Shown here: piece after piece, positions 58,342 to 64,000 of the stretch
Layout of the letters: each line of letters opens with the position of its first letter
Position numbering within the stretch: position 1 is the first letter of the stretch
DNA from: Phyllostachys edulis
Lineage: Eukaryota; Streptophyta; Magnoliopsida; Poales; Poaceae
Direction of reading: 5' to 3'
Length of the DNA: 64,000 bases
Assembly (NCBI GenBank): GCA_036346405.1
Contig: CM070568.1
Span: forward strand, 35,312,820 to 35,376,819
The notes under the pieces: generated by a model
What the model was told of the DNA's origin: nothing
The model's database searches: none
The model's input: the letters and a program-made list of their open reading frames with translations, nothing else
Program-made: the position numbers and the translations under genes

Positions 58342-59316
58342 GTGACGGCTAACGTGGTCATGGCGGCGGCAATGTACTAAGCCCGATGGTTGTCAGCGGT
58401 AGTGTCCTCGGTAGAGACGGTGGAGCAACGTAGATTGAAGAGAAGATGATGGCGAGCACAATGACATGGTAGCGACGGCGGAGACTGAGAGTGATGGCCG
58501 GTGGCAACGGTGGATCAGCTCCGATGAAATAAATGCTACGGCTGTGCTCCGGCAAAGGCAAGCAAAGCATGGGATCAATGCAGCACGACGAACATGACGA
58601 GGTCGATGGAGACGCAGAAAACTCGTCGAAGATGGCGGATTTCGACGAAAACATGACGACGAGGCTAGGGCTTCTAGGGACGGCTACTGCTCGGGGTGCG
58701 GATCCCTTTTACAGGCGACGAAGAGGCAGCCTGAGACGGAGTTCGGGGCGAACACAACGGCGGTGTCGTGCGCAGGCGGAACTCTGGAAGAAGAACTGTC
58801 CATGAGGGCCCACCTGTTAGCGAGAGGGAAAGAGGAGCTGCAAAGCGGGCTGGCGCACGGGATATTGGGCTGAGACAAGCTTATATATCGTAAGGACTCG
58901 GTAAACATGACTAAGTTACATAATTTAACAATCAAATACAAACTATTTTTTTCAACGCACATCGCCTAATCTTGCACACATCAGCTCCAATTCATGCATC
59001 AGTTCATGCTAGCCGATGTGTCAACACACAAAGGATTAACGGCTAATTTTAGCTTTGAATTGATTAATCAAGTCATTGGTATTCAATGATGCCATCATAC
59101 CATCCTAAATTATTTTAATCCCACCTTAGATGCTAAAGAGGATGCTACGGGATGGAGCAACTAGACCCAAGAAAATGATAAAAAGGTAGAGAAAGTGATA
59201 GGGCTCACCTTATCACTCCAAAAAGTGCTATTCCTTGTTAGTGTATGCTACATTTTACAATCATTTAGTGTATGGTACATTTTAAAATTCTCAATCCCTT
59301 TGCTCATTGGTTACTA
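58342..59316. other. Non-coding repeat DNA right of the Copia-like element
   Basis: GC-rich to 58860 (gacggcggag, gatggcgag words), then AT-rich. Frames have no domain. Likely the continuation of the repeat at 47946-48977 that the Copia-like element split. Confidence 0.4.
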
Positions 59317-59889
59317 CTGCTCACTTTATCCCACAATATAAGTCTGTTTGGGATCTGTGCGGTCAAGATTTTGAGTATTAATATATGTTAAAGTACATAA
59401 ATTAACTATATGAAAATCATGTCACATGATTTGTCTCGCAAAATACTTTCATAATATGTAATTTTTATTATTTTGCTAGCATATCATATCACTACTACAG
59501 AAAAGGTCTTCACATACGGTTTTAAAACGTCATTACAGACGGTTTCGTGAGTCGTTTGAGTTTACAGGTCAGTGATGACATGATGTCATCACAGACGGTT
59601 TTTGAACCATCTGTGAAAAAGCTATCACAGACGGTTCTGAACGGTTCTTGTTCAGAACAGTCTGCGATAGTTTTTTCTATTGCAAAAAAAAAAAATCGGA
59701 TTTTGAGCTAAACCAATCAATTGCTTGACAGTAGTTTCCATATGCAACTTCTAGCAAGACAACTAAAATCCAATTAAAATTCTGATAGCAAATACATTAT
59801 AGGAAAGGGGAATCAAAAGGTTTCACAACGTCCCCTCCGAATGGGAAAAAAAAGAATAAAATTACAAAGTTAAATTAGCTAGAAACCAT

Positions 59890-60260
59890 CTACGCCTCCA
59901 AGCTCCTGAAGAACTCATCGGCTTCTTGGATTGGTCTTGTGAGCTCCTCTCTATACCTCACTAGCATATCACAAGATGTTCTTGCATGTTGTCGAGTTCG
60001 ACTCAAGCTCATCGGCAAGGAGAGACAACTGAAAACCTCCAACAGCGCTCCAACCTTAGGTAACACAAAATTAAGATAATTTTCTTTACAACAAACAGCC
60101 AACAAATTGTGTATGTTATGGGGATATACACGTACCTTCCGGCAGTCTACCTCCTGCGGCAGACAAGGAGCTCCTCCATATCCCTCGTCGTCATCGTCGT
60201 CGGCTGCGTATCCTCGCTGAACCGCGACGGGGAATCGAGGGTGGTCACTGGAGCTCGGTG
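59890..60260 (-). CDS. Spliced mini-gene carried by the CACTA element, function unknown
   Basis: On minus, an open frame without clear ATG reads PRFPVAVQRGYAADDDDDEG then YGGAPCLPQEVDCRK, ending at 60136 with a strong donor aag|gtacgt. After an 81-base intron, exon 2 (60054-59890) reads VGALLEVFSCLSLPMSLSRT, RQHARTSCDMLVRYREELTR and PIQEADEFFRSLEA, ending in tag. Splice borders and phase 0 agree. Another frame of exon 1 begins at an ATG (MTTRDMEELLVCRRR) but stops before the donor. Exon 2 has two amphipathic helices and no known domain. It could be a captured host fragment or a gene proper to this CACTA family. Gene status is uncertain without a start codon. Confidence 0.4.
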
Positions 60261-60384
60261 TGGGGAGGGGAGAGGGAGAGACTGATAGAAAACAAGGCTG
60301 GGGTGGCTATAATATATAAGAACAACGCCAAAACATTTTGCCTCTCGCGCGCGCATTCAAAATTTTTGAACTCCCGCGCTGCGA

Positions 60385-61150
60385 ATCACAGACGGTTCTT
60401 AATACGAACCGTCTGTGATGTATCTTATCACAGACGGTTCGTATTAAGAACCGTCTATGATATATATCTTATCACATATGGTTTGTATTAATCAGAGTGT
60501 TAGGCATTTTCAATCCATGGTAAAATCAGAGTGTTAGTGATTTCAAGCCATGGTAAAATCAGAGTGTTAGTGATTCCAAGCCTTGGTAAAATAAAAAATA
60601 CTTATCACAGACGGTTTTTAATACGAATTGTCTGTGATGAGGACGGGAAGTCACAGACGGTTCGTGTTGAAAACCGTCTGTGAAGTATCACAGACGGTTC
60701 TGAACAAGAACCATCTATGATATTTAGTAGTATCACAGACGGTTCTTGTTCCGAACCGTCTGTGATGAGCAGTCACAGACGGTTCGTGTTGAAAACCGTC
60801 TGTGAAGTATCACACAGACAGTTCGTGTTGAAAACTGTCTGTGAAGTATCACAGACGGTTCTGAACAAGAACCATCTATGATATTTAGTAGTATCACATA
60901 CGGTTCTTGTTACGAACCGTCGCGATACTTCACGACGATTTTCAACACGAACCGTGCATGATGAGCGATCCTGAGCGGTTCGTGTTGAAAACCGTCTCGT
61001 GAAGTATCACGACGGTTACGAACAAGAACATGCTCGATGTTTAGTAGTATCACGAGCGGTTCTTGTTCGAACCGTATGTGATACTTCACAGACGGTTTTC
61101 AACACGAACCATCTGTGATATTACTTCTTCACAGACGGTTTTTAGCGCAG
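60385..61150. repeat. CACTA subterminal inverted repeat array
   Basis: Alternating direct and inverted copies of acagacggttcgtgttgaaa and its variants make perfect or near-perfect hairpins of 30-40 bp arms. The stretch 60900-61070 has decayed copies in which 'acga' replaces 'acaga'. Confidence 0.85.
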
Positions 61151-61634
61151 CCAGTAACACAAACGGGCGCTAAACCAAAATCGTTTATGATAAGGCGTCT
61201 AGTATTAGTCTTTTTATAGTAGTGTATCATGATACAAAATCATAGTTAAAGTGTTACGCCCGATACAAAATCTTAGTTAAAGTGTTCCGTCCGAGATCAT
61301 GAAAAGTTAAAATGAACTTCATATTATGGGACGGAGGGAGTAAAATTAAAGGTGGATGGTTTAGGAGACAAACCAATTTAAAAAGATAGCAAGGGACAAT
61401 TTTAACAGGGTATGTAACCATCATTTAAACAGGGGACGGATTCTAAATAAGATAGAAAAGAACGGAGGGAACAGTAATATGTTAGTAGGACTTAGGATGA
61501 TCTGCATGCATGTATATCACCAAGTGCAAATCCTTCCAAATTAAAAATGTGAGGCTGGCTCTTGAATGCTGTATGAACTCACGTACTTGGCTCAGGTCCC
61601 AAGCAATAACCTAAGCAATGCGTAGTTTCACATC

Positions 61635-62022
61635 CATGCATGGAACTTTTTTTTTATTTAACCTTTTTTTAAATTTTATTTTAAAGTTAACTTTCCGCGT
61701 ACTTTATTTCCAATTCTGACCCTTTTGGTCACGCCACCACCTGTGACATGACCAAACCATACTGTCACGCGCCAGGATAAGTCTCCAAAATATCACTTTT
61801 TGTCACGTCACTGGTTGTGGCGTGACCAAAACAACACTGTTACGCCACAGGTGGTGGCGTGAGAAGAGATTGCCTAGATGCGGGCTGACGTGACAATGTT
61901 ATTTGATCACGTCATTAGTGGTGACGTGACCAAAGGAATCAGAATTGAAAATAAAGTGCATAGGAGGTTAACTTTAAAATAAACTTTTTAAAAGGGTTAA
62001 ATAAAAAAAATTCCCATGCATG
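61635..62022. mobile_element. Foldback MITE with about 105-bp arms
   Basis: The left arm (catgcatggaacttttttt ... ggtcacgccaccac) is mirrored by the right arm (gtggtgacgtgacca ... ttcccatgcatg) with few mismatches. The centre contains further gtcacg/cgtgac words that pair. A single arm of the same family is at 20118. Confidence 0.8.
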
Positions 62023-62050
62023 ACCGTAATATAAAAATCACTCCAAACTA

Positions 62051-62262
62051 GCTGCTCCCTCTGTTTTTTAAATGGCGTTTTAAGTCATACTTTTAAAACT
62101 TTGATCACTAATATACATAAAATTATTTGGACTTGTCATATGAAAATAATATTACTAGATTTATCATCATAATTACTTTCGTATCATTACATTTTTAATA
62201 ATTTTATTAATACATAATTTTTATTTAAATAATGGTCAAAGGTGTGTATTAGTTTCCAAAAG
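62051..62262. repeat. Stowaway-like MITE, one end visible
   Basis: Starts ctccctctgttttttaaatg, a common grass MITE terminus, followed by AT-rich DNA with 'acttttaaaactttgatca' typical of the family. The other end was not found. It lies in the upstream region of the NLR. Confidence 0.5.
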
Positions 62263-62307
62263 AACAAGTAAAAAGAACAAAGTTAGTAGCTAGGTGCACC
62301 GGTTAGT

Positions 62308-62313
62308 TATATA
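62308..62313 (+). promoter_or_regulatory. Candidate TATA box of the NLR gene
   Basis: TATATA about 115 bp upstream of the ATG at 62424, within a low-GC stretch. A plausible core promoter by position only. Confidence 0.4.
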
Positions 62314-62423
62314 GGTTAATTGGTGTACAGCTGATCGAGCTTGCTCCTTTTCATACATACATCCCCAGCCGGCCAGCTGCTCGATTCGCATTGAGCATCA
62401 GCGGTATCAGCAGCTAGCAGGTG

Positions 62424-64000
62424 ATGGAGGCCACGGTGCTGAGCGTGGGCATGAACGTGGTGGACGGAGCGGTCAGCTACGCCAAGTCGGCGCTCGCGGA
62501 GGAGGTGGCCCTGCAGCTTGGCCTCCAGCGCGACCACGCCTTCGTCAGCGACGAGCTCGAGATGATGCAGTCTTTCCTGATGGCCGCGCACGACGAGCCG
62601 GACGAGCACAAGGTGCTCAAGACCATGGGTTTTTTTATCGGCCGGTTATCGCCGATTATCACCGATTTTCGGCTGTATCGGCTGGGTCCGGTAAAAAAAA
62701 TCTCCCGATAACAAAAACCCTGCTCAAGACCTGGGTGAAGCAGGTCCGCGACGTGGCCTACGACGTCGAGGACTGCCTCCAGGACCAGGACTTCGCCGTC
62801 CGCCTGGAGACGCGGCCGCCCTGGTGGCGCCTCCCTCGCACCCTGCGAGAGCGGCGCCGCATCGCCAGCCAAATGAAGGAGCTGAGGGCCAGAGTCAAGG
62901 ACGTGAGCAAGAGGAACCTGCGCTACCACCTCATCAAGGGCTCTGCTGCTAGCTCCAGCAAGCCGCCTACCACCGCAGCCGCCAAGCAGCCCGGCGGCGG
63001 CGCCGGCGCGGCAATGTTCGGCATTGACGAAGCTAGGCGCGCCGCCGCGAAGCACCACAAACCCAAGGTGGATCTCGTCCAGCTGATGAGCAAGGAGGAC
63101 GAGGACCTTGGTGTGATCGCGGTGTGGGGAACAGGTGGTGATCTTGGGCAGGCGTCCGAAATCAAGAGGGCATATGATGATCTCAAGATTCGCGACAAGT
63201 TCGAATGCCGCGCCTGGATCAGGTTGATGCATCCTTTCAATCCAACGCAGTTCCTGCAAGGCATTGTCAGGCAATTCTATGTAAGTTCTCTTCAGGAGGC
63301 CGGGGCAACTCAAGAGAAAGCAACTCTAGGGGCCCAAGCTCTGAAGAAGATGGCGACGATGAATCAAGAAGATCTGGTTGACGAGTTCAGTGAGCATGTG
63401 CATGAGAAGAGTTACCTGGTTGTCCTCAATGACCTATGTACCATAGAAGATTGGGATTGGATTAAAACTTATTTTCCAAACAACAAGAAAGGGAGCCGAA
63501 TCATAGTGTCCACACATTTAGTTGAAGTTGCAAGCTTATGCACAGGTCAAGAAAGCCAAGTATCAGAGCTCAGGCAATTGTCAGCTGATCAGACTTTCTA
63601 TGTCTTCTACGAGAAGGTAATAGTGAAAAGAATTCATATTGAAAAACATATCAGTGCATCCATGCATGTATTCCACCTGAAAAGTAAAAAAACCCATCCA
63701 AATGGTCATAATTTTTTTAAGAAGTTGATTTTATTCCTAACTAGTAACTAGCTACTTAATTGATTGACCAATATGGTCGTCCACTGCAAATTATGTAATC
63801 ATTGCTTACTTGTGTTCAGGGTTCTCAAGATGCTAGCTCAAACGCGGCCACTACCAGTGCAAACAGCTCCACAGTGCCGGCCGGTGAGATACTAGGGGAT
63901 AAATCTAAGAGTGCCGACGAAAAGAACGTGGTCAGAAAGATCACGAGCCTCGCTCGCATCAGGTGGATCACGAGCCTCACTCGCATCAGGTCGATGCAGA
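62424..64000 (+). pseudogene. CC-NB-ARC disease-resistance-like gene, disrupted, 3' part beyond window
   Basis: From the ATG at 62424 the Rx-type coiled coil reads EATVLSVGMNVVDGAVSYAK, AEEVALQLGLQRDHAFVSDE and LEMMQSFLMAAHDEPDEHK; after the MITE (62624-62722) it resumes with WVKQVRDVAYDVEDCLQD, the conserved EDVID-type helix. The NB-ARC follows: a P-loop-like VIAVWGTGGDLGQASEIKRA lacking the Walker A Lys, kinase-2-like SYLVVLNDLCTIEDWDW with Asn for the first Asp, and RNBS-B GSRIIVSTHLVEVASLC. Exon 1 ends at 63616 (gag aag|gtaata); exon 2 starts at 63820 and runs off the end. The CC part is like rice Pik-type NLRs. NLRs of this kind sense pathogen effectors in the cytosol. The insertion of 107 bases (99 plus the 8-bp duplication) shifts the frame, so the gene is disabled unless the insertion is spliced out. 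Confidence 0.8.
62624..62722. mobile_element. 99-bp hAT-type MITE in the NLR coiled-coil exon
   Basis: An exact 8-bp target duplication CTCAAGAC (62616-62623 and 62723-62730) flanks an insert whose ends are inverted repeats: catgggttttt at left and aaaaaccctg at right, with ttatcgg / ccgataa just inside. No coding capacity. Confidence 0.92.

Larger units (their letters stand above)
59490..61224. mobile_element. Non-autonomous CACTA element, 1,735 bp
   Basis: The ends are CACTACTACAGAAAAG and, inverted, CACTACTATAAAAAG, with a 3-bp target duplication TAT on both sides (59487-59489 and 61225-61227), as established for CACTA. Subterminal repeats of the type tcacagacggtt occur more than 15 times in both orientations at 59515-59680 and 60385-61150, presumably binding sites for the transposase. 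There is no transposase gene. A two-exon mini-gene lies in the middle on minus. Confidence 0.85.
59317..61340. mobile_element. Older MITE split by a CACTA element
   Basis: The left part starts ctcactttatcccacaatat and the right part ends atattatgggacggagggag, the inverted ends of the common grass 'ctccctccgtcccataatat' MITE. The two halves (59317-59489 and 61225-61340) are separated exactly by the CACTA element. Confidence 0.6.

Noticed and set aside
62477..63313. 278- and 113-residue minus-strand frames
   Set aside because: Exact antisense shadows of the NLR exons.
1..64000. tRNA, rRNA, snoRNA or CRISPR features
   Set aside because: Looked for by eye (tRNA T-arm ggttcraatcc, regular spaced repeats). 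The only regular arrays are minisatellites and transposon repeats.

Overview
The window is nuclear DNA from a flowering plant, almost certainly a grass and probably Oryza or a close relative. The evidence is GT-AG introns, GC-rich first exons beside AT-rich introns, a rice-like CC-NLR, and a dense mix of grass-type repeats (PIF/Harbinger, hAT, CACTA, Helitron, Copia LTR, Stowaway- and Tourist-like MITEs). No bacterial features are present. The species call is inference from style, not from a match.

Layout. 1-5.1 kb: AT-rich DNA, a hairpin-rich repeat and exon-like fragments of at least one conserved plant gene. 5.1-10.9 kb: a decayed PIF/Harbinger transposon with a Myb/SANT-like ORF1, a broken DDE transposase and a 10-bp minisatellite. 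11.4-21.1 kb: a likely non-autonomous Helitron with two captured gene fragments in the same orientation (Ycf23/DUF561-like and trithorax ATX-like), split by a nested 4.7-kb repeat. 22.2-23.7 kb: a gene-capturing hAT element with an 8-bp target duplication, holding a broken chloroplast YceD/DUF177-like fragment. 24.4-26.3 kb: an intact four-exon gene for ER membrane complex subunit 5 (EMC5/MMGT). 27.4-36.5 kb: an intact multi-exon gene for a ZFC3H1-type nuclear RNA-surveillance zinc-finger/HAT-repeat protein, with a clean solo LTR in one intron. 36.5-62.0 kb: nested repeats, namely a beta-glucosidase (GH1) shard, a DUF4371-type hAT transposon, non-coding elements with a conserved palindrome and acidic mini-ORF, a gag-only Copia-like element with 2.1-kb LTRs, a CACTA element carrying a spliced mini-gene and sitting inside an older MITE, and a long foldback MITE. 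62.4-64.0 kb: the 5' part of a CC-NB-ARC resistance-like gene whose coiled-coil exon is broken by a 99-bp hAT MITE; it runs off the window.

Only EMC5 and ZFC3H1 look like functioning host genes, and they do not form a pathway together (ER membrane-protein insertion versus nuclear RNA decay). The NLR looks disabled as read. The main biology is layered transposition with repeated capture of plastid- and chromatin-related exons. The most distinctive signals are the Helitron and hAT captures, the MITE-broken NLR, the CACTA-borne mini-gene, and the recurring palindrome plus acidic mini-ORF module at 14.9, 46.3 and 47.5 kb.
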